From Aptenodytes patagonicus (lineage: Eukaryota > Chordata > Aves > Sphenisciformes > Spheniscidae): DNA of 64,000 nt. The position numbers and the translations under genes were made by a program. The stretch spans positions 11,064,501 through 11,128,500 of the forward strand of contig NC_134963.1 in the NCBI RefSeq assembly GCF_965638725.1, written 5' to 3'. Below the pieces are notes generated by a model. That model did not search any database. It had not been told where the DNA came from and was given only the letters and a program-made list of their open reading frames with translations. This document shows positions 32,767 through 44,502 of this stretch, in pieces; within the stretch, counting starts at the first letter, position 1, and every line of letters starts with the position of its first letter.

Positions 32767-34007
32767 CTGACCCCGTGCTCAGGGCCGGAGCCTGCCTGGC
32801 CTGCCCAGAGCACAGAGGGGCTGGGGCAGCACCAGCTGCAGACAGCTCTGGGCACGTGGAACGGGGCAGCAGCAACACCTTTCTGCCTGCCAGCCCCAGA
32901 TGTTGGGAGATATCCCCCCATTCCTGCCCTCCTTCCCTTGGGTCCAGCTGCAGCCTTTCCCCCTGGCCAGCCCTTCTCCTGCCTGGTCATGGCCTTGGGT
33001 GAGCAGAGGAGACGGTCTCTGGCCCCATGCCTTTGAGCTCTGCCCCACAGCCCAGCACCCTCTGGATGGGCTCAGGCCCCTCACAGGCAATCCTCAGGGC
33101 ACATCGTGGTGCCTGTGGGACAGCCCCAGTGGGCAGGGTCCCTGGGCATGGAGCTGCAAGCTCCCCTGGCCTGCAGCCCTTGATAGACTGTCAGGTGCCC
33201 AGGCTTCCCACCAGCAGGGCTTTGCTCCCCCAAACTCCTCATCCCAGGGTTTGAAGGTGAAGCTTTGTCCTGGCCCCTCGGCCAGCAGCACGGTCCTGCC
33301 TATCTGTGATAGGGCCAAGGTTTCAGCAGGCTGAACTCCCCCACCGTGATGCCGAGGAGTAGGGCAGAGACCTTGCTGCAGGCAGGTCCTGCCCAAGCAC
33401 GTCCAGGCACCCCCCACCTGCAGCCCAGGCCAGCTGGGCTCCCCCAGCCTGCACCCAGCTGCGCCGGCCACCCCACACCCATGGCACTACCTACGGCTCC
33501 TCAGCCCACACCTCACCCTGCCTAGGACTTGAACGTGCCCACAGCACAAGGGCCTCTGCAACAGCCCAGCGGTGCCACACTCCCTCCCTGCGGCATGGCT
33601 CCAGCCGGAGCCCTTTGGCTGCAGGAGCTGTTGGACATTTCCATGCCAGTGCTCACACAGAGCCGTGCCAGCTGGACACCTCCAGGCCAGGAAGAAGTCT
33701 GCCAGCAGGCACAGCACCTCATGGCAGCTCCAGGGGAAGACGAGAGGGTGGTGGGGAGCAGGTGCCAGTGATGAGGGGGGTCCTGGTGCAGTGAGGGACA
33801 GGGGCAGGAGCAGGGCTGCTGGCAGTCATCCCCTCCCCAGATGACAGGGGACAGGCACAGACCTGGGGCTCTAAGGGACAGCCGAGACGGGACACCAGGC
33901 ACAGCCACCTACACCACAGGGCAGCAGGGGCAGGGCCATGGCAAGGACCTGCCCCACCATCAAACGGGGACAGCAGGGACTCCTAACTAGCCTCTGCGAT
34001 GGCAGGA
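32767..34007. other. Gamma spacer, copy 2
   Basis: Copy of 9880-11120 at offset 22,887; no gene seen. Confidence 0.65.
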
Positions 34008-34046
34008 GGTTTTTGTATAACTTCCCCATTGCTCTATGCCACCATT
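34008..34046 (-). other. V31 RSS, nonamer intact, heptamer lost
   Basis: ACAAAAACC (34008-34016); AATGGTG at 34040-34046. Confidence 0.85.
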
Positions 34047-34333
34047 ATAGCTGCTGTCATCGCCACCACAGTAGTAGACAGCCTCGTCCTCGGCTTGGAC
34101 CCCAGTGATGGTTAACGTGCCCGTGGAGCCGGACTTGGATCCGGAGAATCGCGAAGGGATGTCCGAGGGTCTCTTGTTGCTCTGATAGATCACAGTGACG
34201 GGGGCACTGCCAGGAACCTTCTGCTGGTACCAGCCATAGCTGTAGCTGCTCCCGGAGCAGGTGATCCGGACGGTTTCTCCTGGGTTCGCTGACACCGAGG
34301 ATGGCTGAGTCAGCGCTGCCTGGACCAGGGAAC
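34047..34333 (-). pseudogene. IGLV: V31, IGLV donor (type g)
   Basis: As V10 but TVRITC instead of TIRITC. CDR1 SSYSYG, CDR2 [11 protein letters not shown]3 [10 protein letters not shown]. Confidence 0.93.
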
Positions 34334-34780
34334 CTGGAGAGGGAGAGGAGAGAGGGGAGAAGACGGGGGTCAGCCAGTGCCCCAGGAGCACAGCCCTCCC
34401 CGGGCAGCGTGACGGGGCCCCTGTGCCCAAAGGTCCCAATGGCACAGAGGGACCACAGCCCCTACACAGAGCGCAAGGCCTGAGCCCTGGGGCCCTGGAG
34501 GAGAGCTGGCAGAAGCAAGAGGACGTGGCCGCCAGCAGCATGAGGCAGTGGGGCAGGTGATAAGGCAATGCCATGCCTTTTGTAGGGACAGGCACAGCCC
34601 CAGGGTCACCTCCTGCATGGCATGGTACAATCAGGAGGGCATTCACAGCCACGGCCATGCAGAGGGGACACGAACCTGTCTCAGCACCACAGCCCTGCTC
34701 TGCCGTGAGGGAGACGGGCAGAGAACCTCCATTTTTTAACTCCTCTGTAGCTCACGTCCACGTCTCTCTGCATCACTGTA

Positions 34781-35075
34781 ACAGCATTGCTGCTGCTCTC
34801 CCAGCTACCACAGTAATAGACAGCCTCGTCCTCGGCTTGGACCCCAGTGATGGTTAACGTGTTCGTGGAGCCGGACGTGGAGCCGGAGAATCGCGAAGGG
34901 ATGTCTGAGGGTCTCTTGTTGCTGCTGTAGATCACAGTGACAGGGGCACTGCCAGGTACCTTCTGCTGGAACCAGCCATACCAGCTGCTGCTCCCGGAGC
35001 AGGTGATCCGGACGGTTTCTCCCAGGTTTGCTGACACTGAGGGCGGCTGAGTCAGCGCTGCCTGGACCAGGGAAC
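34781..35075 (-). pseudogene. IGLV: V32, IGLV donor (type h)
   Basis: As V11, but FR1 is [15 protein letters not shown] is normal and FR3 is TSGSTNT. Heptamer relic TACAGTG at 34774-34780, no nonamer. Confidence 0.93.
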
Positions 35076-35304
35076 CTGGAGAGGGAGAGGAGAGAGGGGA
35101 GAAGAAGGGACTTGGCCCCAGGAGCACAGCCCTCCCCAGGCAGCGGGAAAGGGACAGGGCTCCTGTGCCCAGAGACCATGATGCCATGGAGGGACCCAGA
35201 GCCCCGCACACAGAGCCCAAGGCCAGAGCGCGAGGGTCCTGCAAGGAGAAGCGGCAGCAGCAAGAAGAGGGGTAATGCCAGAGTCGGTGCCTCCGTCGTG
35301 CTGA

Positions 35305-35774
35305 CCAGCACTGCTGCCATCGTTGCTACCACAGTAATAGACAGCCTCGTCCTCGGCTTGGACCCCAGTGATGGTTAACGTGCCCGTGGTGCCGGACGCG
35401 GAGCCAGAGAATCGCGAAGGGATGTCCGAGGGTCTGTTGTTGTTATTGTAGATCACAGTGACAGGGCCACTCCCAGGTGTCTTCTGCTGGTACCAGCCAT
35501 AGTAGCTGCCGCTGCTACCCCCGGAGCAGGTGATCCGGACGGTTTCTCCTGGGTTCGCTGACACCGAGGGCGGCTGAGTCAGCGCTGCCTGGACCAGGGA
35601 ACCCGGAGAAGGAGAGGAGAGAGGGCAGAAGACGGGGGTCAGGCAGTGCCCCAGGAGCACAGCCCTCCCTGGGCAGCGGGACGGGGATGGGCCCCCTGAG
35701 CCCAAAGGCCCCAGCCAGGCACAGCCAGTCCGGCCGTGGGTGAGCACCGCGAGGAGGAGAGGGGCCCAGGCCAC
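35305..35774 (-). pseudogene. IGLV: V33, IGLV pseudogene with leader relic (type b)
   Basis: V exon 35305-35602: [15 protein letters not shown]1 [12 protein letters not shown]2 [11 protein letters not shown]3 [13 protein letters not shown]-start leader relic. Confidence 0.92.
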
Positions 35775-37961
35775 GGCGTCATGCCACCAGCTCTGCGTCC
35801 CCATGCCGATGGGGCTGTGCCATGGACCCCGACTCCCTCTTAAGCCCCCGCATGCCTGGGCACGGCCCCTCCGTGGAAACGTGGCCCCCAACGTTCACTG
35901 GCAGCTCCTGTCCCAGTGCTCCCCCTGCCCACTGCAGGCACGTCTCTGGCCCACCAAAAGGCACCGAGGTCGCTCTGGGCCGCCTGCTCCCTGGGCCACT
36001 CAGCTGGCAAAACCAGGTCCTGCTTCACACCAGGGCACCACAACCGCGTTTCTCTCAGGAGCCACAAGACTGTGACGAGCTGGATCGAGGTGTCCGGGCA
36101 AGTGCTCCTCGACTCTGGTTTTGGTAAATACAGCCTTAGCCAAGACACGTGCCAAGGGATGGCCGAAACACTTTTCTGCCCTGCCTTGCTGAAGCGGCCT
36201 CTGCAGCCGCCTTAGCCCGGCCTGCGTCCCTGGCCTCACCCACCCTTAGAGCATCCCTCTGCGGCAGCACAGCTCCTCCAGCCGCGCTCCCGCTCCCCTT
36301 CCCCTCCCGCCCCGGGCGCTTCTCCGCGGGGCTCCGCACCCGTGGCCGGCCCAGCACAAGCCCGCAGTGCACCCCCACTGCAGGCTGGTGCTCCGAGACC
36401 TCCCGGGCCAGGGGCCAGGATTGCTCCACCAGCACAGACGCTCCCACTTCTCAGCAGCACCGCGGGGACGAGGCAAAGCGCCCTGGCCTCCGCTACCTCT
36501 GGAGCATGAGGGCAAACGCCCAGCCTGCCCAGCCCCACACACCCGCGCAGAGCTCTCCACGCCACCCTTCCCAGACCCGCCTCTGCCTTTCCGTGCTGCT
36601 CCTAAGCAGGAGGTGGGACGGGTCTGCCGAAGCCGTTAGGGTCCTTGGGCCTCTCTGACAGACCCCAAAATGATTCAGGACTGCGTCTCAGGAAGCAAAC
36701 AGCAGCTTCCTTTCGGCCCCCCGAGCCCCCTCACACCAAATTCCAGCCCCCCTTCACCTTTCAGAAGCATAATCAATAGGACCCGGACACATGAAGACGG
36801 GGATTTATTATTCTATGTTCGTTCTACAGAAGAGGTTCAATGCCAAGCTACCACCACCCCCTGTGACTCCCTTAGGCCAGGAACACAGCAGCCCCTCCTT
36901 AGACACAGGATATTTTCCACAGGCCTCTTTCTCTTAATCAGCAGCTGCTTCTGCTTCAAGTTCGGGTTCGCAACCAAGACTAACGCTTTTTTACAAGCTC
37001 ACAAGCCAGAAAGTGTCGTGGCTGCTTCACAGTCCAACACGCCGCCGCAGCAGCAGCACCCCCCCGTGGCCTGCCTCCACTTCGACTTAACTGGAAGGAG
37101 AAGGAATGAAAGGCGGTGAGAAGTCAACAAGCAGGTTTGACCATGATTCAGTACTTCTTGAACTCAATTCTTTCTACTTGCACATCATCCTCAATTAGTT
37201 GGTACACATAAGTGACAACGGTGGAAGCCTGGATATCCATCAGTACAAATGAAGGGATGATGTTCCTGGAAAGAAAACATGCTTTGTTGATCTTCCCGAT
37301 TAGCTTACACTTCTCGCTATTAACATACCTTATGCTTACGCATTCTAATACGCTTGGTTGCCAAGGGCTGGAGGGGTCTGGGAAACACTGCAGTCTGCAG
37401 GCACCGACAACAGCGTCTCGGGCAGAGTTGCACTTAGCCTAGAACAGCCCTCGAGGCTACTGAACAGCCTACGTCGTGTCAGGCTCAGACATTTAAGCTG
37501 ACAGTGCCTCCAGAAGTCTGACTTCCTACAAAATATTGGCATGACGCTTCCGGGAAGACACCAGAAAGCCAAACGACTTCAAGACGCTGTGCAACTCGCC
37601 CCTCTCCGGGCCCAGGGAGCAGCCGCAGACGCACCAGTGCCGGGCTGTCACGCCCAACACGTGGGCTAAGTAAAACCCTGGTAACAGGGGAGCCCCACTG
37701 CGGTCCCCGGGAAGAGAGAGAGCTGGCCTCCTGGCGTGAAGGCTACCCAACAGTAAATAAACACACAGCTCCGGTGCCAACATCACATTTTGAGGGCAGG
37801 AACAACCAGCCGCACCGCAGGTCTGCATTACCGGGAGCTGTGTCACTTCCACATCCCAGAGCAGCAGCACCGTCAGGATCGCTGACACCCTTGCAGAGCA
37901 GACAGTTAACGGCCAAGCCAGAGCACCCAACCATGGCCACCCTGCAGGGCACCTGGACACT
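35775..37961. other. Alpha spacer, copy 4
   Basis: As copy 1; holds the fourth VPS29-like exon. Confidence 0.78.
36804..37265 (-). pseudogene. VPS29: VPS29-like terminal exon fragment, copy 4
   Basis: Coding end 37148-37265; polyadenylation signal 36804-36809. Confidence 0.78.
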
Positions 37962-38245
37962 GATCAGCACTGCTGTCCTGGGCACCGCAGTAATAGACAG
38001 CCTCGTCCTCGGCTTGGACCCCAGTGATGGTTAACGTGTTTGTGGAGCCAGACTGGGATCCGGAGAATCGCGAAGGGATGTCCGAGGGTCTCTGGTTGCT
38101 GTTGTAGTGACGGGGGCACTGCCAGGTACCTTCTGCTGGAACCAGCCATACCAGCTGCTGCTCCCGGAGCAGGTGATCCGGACGGTTTCTCCCAGGTTTG
38201 CTGACACTGAGGGCGGCTGAGTCAGCGCTGCCTGGACCAGGGAAC
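37962..38245 (-). pseudogene. IGLV: V34, frameshifted IGLV donor (c/h hybrid)
   Basis: CDR2 to CDR3 are type c with the 7-nt deletion, but CDR1 SSSWYG and the adjoining FR2 codons are type h (V32). A short conversion tract is the simplest reading. Confidence 0.92.
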
Positions 38246-38473
38246 CTGGAGAGGGAGAGGAGAGAGGGGAGAAGAAGGGACTTGGCCCCAGGAGCACAGC
38301 CCTCCCCAGGCAGCGGGAAAGGGACAGGGCTCCTGTGCCCAGAGACCATGATGCCATGGAGGGACCCAGAGCCCCGCACACAGAGCCCAAGGCCAGAGCG
38401 CGAGGGTCCTGCAAGGAGAAGCGGCAGCAGCAAGAAGAGGGGTAATGCCAGAGTCGGTGCCTCCGTCGTGCTG

Positions 38474-38781
38474 ACCAGCACTGCTGCCATCGTTGCTACC
38501 ACAGTAATAGACAGCCTCGTCCTCGGCTTGGACCCCAGTGATGGTTAACGTGCCCGTGGTGCCGGACGCGGAGCCAGAGAATCGCGAAGGGATGTCCGAG
38601 GGTCTCTGGTTGTTGTTGTAGATCACAGTGACGGGGGCACTGCCAGGAACCTTCTGCTGGTACCAGCCAGCATAAGCATAGCTGCTGCCGCTGCTACCCC
38701 CGGAGCAGGTGATCCGGACGGTTTCTCCTGGGTTTGCTGACATCGAGGACGGCTGAGTCACTGCTGCCTGGACCAGGGAAC
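38474..38781 (-). pseudogene. IGLV: V35, IGLV donor (type d, long CDR1)
   Basis: CDR1 [12 protein letters not shown], as in V8 but one residue different; [18 protein letters not shown]3 [10 protein letters not shown]. No leader. Confidence 0.93.
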
Positions 38782-39262
38782 CTGGAGAGGGAGAGGAGAG
38801 AGGGGAGGAGACAGGGGTCAGCAAGTGCCCCAGGAGCACAGCCCTCCCCGAGCAGCGGGACAGGGAATGCCACAATTGGAGGAGAACAGACCCGGACATG
38901 GTCACAGGCACATTTGGGGAGGTGAGCCCAGCACAACGCAGCCCAGCACAGAGGCAGCTCTGGCAGGAGCCAGAATGATGACATGGTGACATGTCATCAG
39001 TAGCAAGAGGCAGTGGGGTGGCAGACAATGCCACATTGTGAACTTTGTAGGCACAGGGACAATGGGCCCCAGCCACGGAGTCACCTCCAGTGCTCTGGGA
39101 CACAAAAGGGAGGACATTCACAGCCACGGCTGTGCAGAGGGGACAGGAACCTGCCTCAGGCCCACAGCCACAACCCTGCTCGGCCAGGAGGGAGAAGGGC
39201 GGAAAAACATGCCTCTGATTTGGAGTCTGTGTCTCACTTCCTATTACTCATTGTCACCAGAC

Positions 39263-39558
39263 ACCATAGCTGCTGCTGCTGTCCAAGCCACCACAGTAAT
39301 AGACAGCCTCGTCCTCGGCTTGGACCCCAGTGATGGTTAACGTGCCCGTGGAGCCGGACGTGGAGCCGGAGAATCGCGAAGGGATGTCCGAGGGTCTCTT
39401 GTTGCTGCTGTAGATCACAGTGACGGGGGCACTGCCAGGTACCTTCTGCTGGAACCAGCCATAGCTACCGCTACCCCCGGAGCAAGTGATCCGGACGGTT
39501 TCTCCCAGGTTCGCTGACACCGAGGACGGCTGAGTCAGCGCTGCCTGGACCAGGGAAC
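39263..39558 (-). pseudogene. IGLV: V36, IGLV donor (type e)
   Basis: Same protein as V5, with silent differences near the first Cys and in FR2. Confidence 0.93.
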
Positions 39559-40140
39559 CTGGAGAGGGAGAGGAGAGAGGGGAGAAGACGGGGGTCAGCC
39601 AGTGCCCCAGGAGCACAGCCCTCCCCAGGCAGCGGGATGGGGTCAGGGCCCCTCTTCCATAAGGTCCCGATACCACACAGGACCCAGAGCAACACGTTCA
39701 GAGCCCAAAGCCAGAGCCCTGGGGCCCCGGGAGGAGAGCTGGCAGAAGCAGGGACGGGGAGTGCCAGAGGTGGATAAGGGCCTCGGTCAGGGTATGGGCA
39801 CATTATGGGGGAGCACAACCCTGCCCAGGCCAGAGCAGCCCAGCACAGAGGCAACTCCAACAGGAAGAGGAGGATGGGGATGCCAGGAGCAAGAGGCAGT
39901 TGGGCTGGGGACAAGGCAATGCCATGCCTTCTGTAGGGAGAGACACAAAGCGCCCCCGGGCCCAGAGTCATCTCGCGCACGGCATGGTACAGTCTGGAGA
40001 ACATTCACAGGCACATCCTTGGACAGGGACAGGAACTTGCTCCAGCCCCACAGCTCTGCTCATCCAGGAGAGAGAAGGGCAGAGAACCTACATTTTTAAA
40101 TCCTCTGTACCTCACTTCCACATCTCTCTGCGTCACTACA

Positions 40141-40444
40141 ACAGCATCACTGCTGCTGTCCCTGCTACCACAGTAATAGACAGCCTCGTCCTCGGCTTGG
40201 ACCCCAGTGATGGTTAACGTGCCCGTGGTGCCGGACTGGGATCCGGAGAATCGCGAAGGGATGTCCGAGGGTCTGTTGGTGTTATCGTAGATCACAGTGA
40301 CGGGGGCACTGCCAGGAACCTTCTGCTGGTACCAGCCAACAGCATAACTGCTGCTGTCAATCCCGGAGCAGGTGATCCGGATGGTTCCTCCTGGGTTTGC
40401 TGACATCGAGGGCGGCTGAGTCAGCGCTGCCTGGACCAGGGAAC
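40141..40444 (-). pseudogene. IGLV: V37, IGLV donor (type f)
   Basis: Same protein as V26; heptamer relic TGTAGTG at 40134-40140. Confidence 0.93.
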
Positions 40445-40564
40445 CTGGAGAGGGAGAGGAGAGAGGGGAGGAGACGGGGGTCAGGCAGTGCCCCAGGAGC
40501 ACAGCCCTCCCTGGGCAGTGGGACAGGGAATGCCACAATCAGAGGAGAACAGACCCGGACGTGG

Positions 40565-40832
40565 TGTCCTGGTCTTGGCTGGGATAGAGTTAATTTTCTT
40601 CCCAGTAGCTGGTACAGTGCTGTGGTTTGGATTTAGGACAAGGATAATGTTGATAACACACTGATGTTTTAGTTGTTGCTAAGCAGTGCTTACGCTAGTC
40701 AAGGACTGTTCAGCTTTCCGTGCTGTACCGACCGAGAAGGCTGGAGGTGCACGAGAAGCTGGGAGGGGGCACAGCCAGGACAGCTGGCCCAAACTGGCCA
40801 GAGGGATATTCCATACCATGGGACATCATGCT
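40565..40832 (+). mobile_element. ERVL-like LTR fragment, copy 6 (fossil, chimeric)
   Basis: Same chimera of two subtypes as copy 5; between V37 and V38. Broken remnant. Confidence 0.72.
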
Positions 40833-40887
40833 CATTTTCTCTGATTTTGGAGTCTGTGTCTCACTTCCTATTACACATTGTCACCAG

Positions 40888-41185
40888 ACACCATAGCTGC
40901 TGCCATCGTAGCCACCACAGTAATAGACAGCCTCGTCCTCGGCTTGGACCCCAGTGATGGTTAACGTGCCCGTGGAGCCGGACGTGGATCCGGAGAATCG
41001 CGAAGGGATGTCCGAGGGTCTCTTGTCATTAGCATAGATCACAGTGACGGGGGCACTGCCAGGAACCTTCTGCTGGAACCAGCCGTAGTAGCTGTTGCTG
41101 CTCCCGGAGCAGGTGATCCGGACGGTTTCTCCCAGGTTCGCTGACACCGAGAACGGCTGAGTCAGCGCTGCCTGGACCAGGGAAC
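40888..41185 (-). pseudogene. IGLV: V38, IGLV donor (type a)
   Basis: Same protein as V27 ([34 protein letters not shown]). Confidence 0.93.
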
Positions 41186-41308
41186 CTGGAGAGGGAGAGG
41201 AGAGAGGGGAGGAGACGGGGATCAGCCAGTGCCCCAAGAGCACAGCCCTCCCCTGATGGGTGATGGTGGGACAGCAGAAATTCCTAACTGGTCCCTGTGA
41301 AGATGGGA

Positions 41309-41347
41309 GGTTTCTGTATCACTTCCCCGTTGCTCTGTGTCACTGTG
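41309..41347 (-). other. V39 RSS, intact 23-RSS
   Basis: CACAGTG (41341-41347), 23 nt, ACAGAAACC (41309-41317). Confidence 0.9.
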
Positions 41348-41628
41348 GGATCATAACTGCTGCTGTCGGGGCCACCACAGTAATAGACAGCCTCGTCCTC
41401 GGCTTGGACCCCAGTGATGGTTAACGTGCTCGTGGAGCCGGACGTGGATCCGGAGAATCGCGAAGGGATGTCCGAGGGTCTCTTGTCATTAGCATAGATC
41501 ACAGTGACGGGGGCACTGCCAGGAACCTTCTGCTGGAACCAGCCATAGTAGTTGTTAATCTTGGAGCAGGATATCCAAGTGTTTACTCTTGGGGACATGT
41601 ACATTGAGGGTGGCTCGGTAGGCCCTGC
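41348..41628 (-). pseudogene. IGLV: V39, IGLV with intact RSS, aberrant FR1, no leader
   Basis: As V18, but CDR1 is CSKINNYYG. The open frame with both Cys is kept. Confidence 0.88.
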
Positions 41629-42765
41629 CTGCAGACCAGAGAGGGAGAGGAGAGAGGGGAGAAGACGGGGGTCAGCAAGTGCCCCAGGAGCACAGCCCTC
41701 CCTGGGCAGCGGGACAGTGACGGGACTCCTCTGCCTGCAGGCACATGGATGGGACACCCTGGGTGCAGCCCCAAGCCCAGGCGCTCCCTGAGGGGTGGCT
41801 GTAGCCAGAGGCTGGACACCCTCCCTGCCCGCTGCCCCTCGGGGCACACCTCATCCCTGTCACTGCGACCGGGCAGCCCAGGGGCACGACCTGCCGTGGG
41901 CACCCAGAGTTTGCAGCAGTCTGGAGACACCCCTGCCCATGCCCCAGATGAGGCCACGTCCAGGCCAGCAGCCAGTGGCTGCATGCAGGAGGTCCCCAGT
42001 CGGTGAGAAGCTGCATGGGGAGACAGTGTGTGACAGAGGGAATGGAGGCACCTCCAGCACAGCACGGGCTGGTGAGAGGCACCACCATGGAGACCAGAGA
42101 CGGGGGACTGCCTGGGCAGGGGGCATGAGCTCCGGTGGGGACTTTCCAAGGTCAAATGTGCCCCAGGTAACACCCTCTCCCCACACACCTTCTGTCCCCA
42201 CGGCAGCACAAAGCACCCAGGGCACATGGGCTCTGGCTCTTGGGCTCCTCCGCACCCCTTGGGATGAGTCAGGAACGCCCCCAAATGCAGCCAGGCCCAG
42301 AGTACGCTGGAGGGGAATGGAAAGGGGAGACGCAGTGCCTGGCGGCTTACAGCATAGCCCTGCAATGGACAGACCTTCCCAGAGCCAATGGGTCCCTACC
42401 CAGCCCAGGGATTATCCCAAACCCCACCTCTGCTCATCTCCAAGGAAAGGCTCTCAGACACAAGAAGGACAGAAACTCCCCCTGCCCAGCAGCACGACAC
42501 TACTGCCCCATGGAAACCATGGCTTGCATGTGCCTGGGGCAAGGCAGGAGGTGCTCAGCACCACACACCGACACTGCACTGATAGCACCAGAGGGGAGGT
42601 GGCATCAGGACAGAGATGCAGGCAAAACCCTGCAAAGGCAGAGCCAGAACAGGTGCAAGTGCAAAAGGGAGCCAACTGCCTACCCTCTGCAGCTCTTCCC
42701 CACACAGGGGAGGCGTAGGAACAAACAGGACAGAAAAAACTAATCTCAGCATCACCATGACCCTG
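41629..42765. other. Delta spacer, copy 3
   Basis: One C shorter than copies 1 and 2 in a run near 42280; no gene seen. Confidence 0.65.
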
Positions 42766-43061
42766 ACCAGCATTGCTGCTGCCGTCCCAGCCACCGCAGT
42801 AATAGACAGCCTCGTCCTCGGCTTGGACCCCAGTGATGGTTAACGTGCCCGTGGTGCCGGACTGGGATCCGGAGAATCGCGAAGGGATGTCCGAGGGTCT
42901 CTTGTTGCTCTGATAGATCACAGTGACGGGGGCACTGCCAGGAACCTTCTGCTGGTACCAGCCATAGCTGTAGCTGCTCCCGGAGCAGGTGATCCGGACG
43001 GTTTCTCCTGGGTTCGCTGACACCGAGGATGGCTGAGTCAGCGCTGCCTGGACCAGGGAAC
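42766..43061 (-). pseudogene. IGLV: V40, hybrid IGLV at the 8.7-kb junction (g/j)
   Basis: FR1 to CDR2 ([14 protein letters not shown]) equal V31. FR3 (QSGTTG) and CDR3 [11 protein letters not shown] equal V49/V20. The V31 RSS remnant is replaced by delta flank. Confidence 0.92.
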
Positions 43062-43508
43062 CTGGAGAGGGAGAGGAGAGAGGGGAGAAGACGGGGGTCA
43101 GCCAGTGCCCCAGGAGCACAGCCCTCCCCGGGCAGCGTGACGGGGCCCCTGTGCCCAAAGGTCCCAATGGCACAGAGGGACCACAGCCCCTACACAGAGC
43201 GCAAGGCCTGAGCCCTGGGGCCCTGGAGGAGAGCTGGCAGAAGCAAGAGGACGTGGCCGCCAGCAGCATGAGGCAGTGGGGCAGGTGATAAGGCAATGCC
43301 ATGCCTTTTGTAGGGACAGGCACAGCCCCAGGGTCACCTCCTGCATGGCATGGTACAATCAGGAGGGCATTCACAGCCACGGCCATGCAGAGGGGACACG
43401 AACCTGTCTCAGCACCACAGCCCTGCTCTGCCGTGAGGGAGACGGGCAGAGAACCTCCATTTTTTAACTCCTCTGTAGCTCACGTCCACGTCTCTCTGCA
43501 TCACTGTA

Positions 43509-43803
43509 ACAGCATTGCTGCTGCTCTCCCAGCTACCACAGTAATAGACAGCCTCGTCCTCGGCTTGGACCCCAGTGATGGTTAACGTGTTCGTGGAGCC
43601 GGACGTGGAGCCGGAGAATCGCGAAGGGATGTCTGAGGGTCTCTTGTTGCTGCTGTAGATCACAGTGACAGGGGCACTGCCAGGTACCTTCTGCTGGAAC
43701 CAGCCATACCAGCTGCTGCTCCCGGAGCAGGTGATCCGGACGGTTTCTCCCAGGTTTGCTGACACTGAGGGCGGCTGAGTCAGCGCTGCCTGGACCAGGG
43801 AAC
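43509..43803 (-). pseudogene. IGLV: V41, IGLV donor (type h)
   Basis: Same as V32 at +8,728. Confidence 0.93.
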
Positions 43804-44032
43804 CTGGAGAGGGAGAGGAGAGAGGGGAGAAGAAGGGACTTGGCCCCAGGAGCACAGCCCTCCCCAGGCAGCGGGAAAGGGACAGGGCTCCTGTGCCCAG
43901 AGACCATGATGCCATGGAGGGACCCAGAGCCCCGCACACAGAGCCCAAGGCCAGAGCGCGAGGGTCCTGCAAGGAGAAGCGGCAGCAGCAAGAAGAGGGG
44001 TAATGCCAGAGTCGGTGCCTCCGTCGTGCTGA

Positions 44033-44502
44033 CCAGCACTGCTGCCATCGTTGCTACCACAGTAATAGACAGCCTCGTCCTCGGCTTGGACCCCAGTGAT
44101 GGTTAACGTGCCCGTGGTGCCGGACGCGGAGCCAGAGAATCGCGAAGGGATGTCCGAGGGTCTCTTGTTGTTATTGTAGATCACAGTGACAGGGCCACTC
44201 CCAGGTGTCTTCTGCTGGTACCAGCCATAGTAGCTGCCGCTGCTACCCCCGGAGCAGGTGATCCGGACGGTTTCTCCTGGGTTCGCTGACACCGAGGGCG
44301 GCTGAGTCAGTGCTGCCTGGACCAGGGAACCCGGAGAAGGAGAGGAGAGAGGGCAGAAGACGGGGGTCAGGCAGTGCCCCAGGAGCACAGCCCTCCCTGG
44401 GCAGCGGGACGGGGATGGGCCCCCTGAGCCCAAAGGCCCCAGCCAGGCACAGCCAGTCCGGCCGTGGGTGAGCACCGCGAGGAGGAGAGGGGCCCAGGCC
44501 AC
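44033..44502 (-). pseudogene. IGLV: V42, IGLV pseudogene with leader relic (type b)
   Basis: V exon 44033-44330. Counterpart of V33 but with CDR2 NNNKRPSD in place of NNNNRPSD, one of few differences between the two 8.7-kb units. Confidence 0.92.

Noticed and set aside
41795-42718. 307-codon plus-strand open frame in the delta spacer (also at 50523-51446)
   Set aside because: It is open only in the two copies lacking one C; the other two delta copies split it. No domain is recognisable and the composition is simply GC-rich noncoding.
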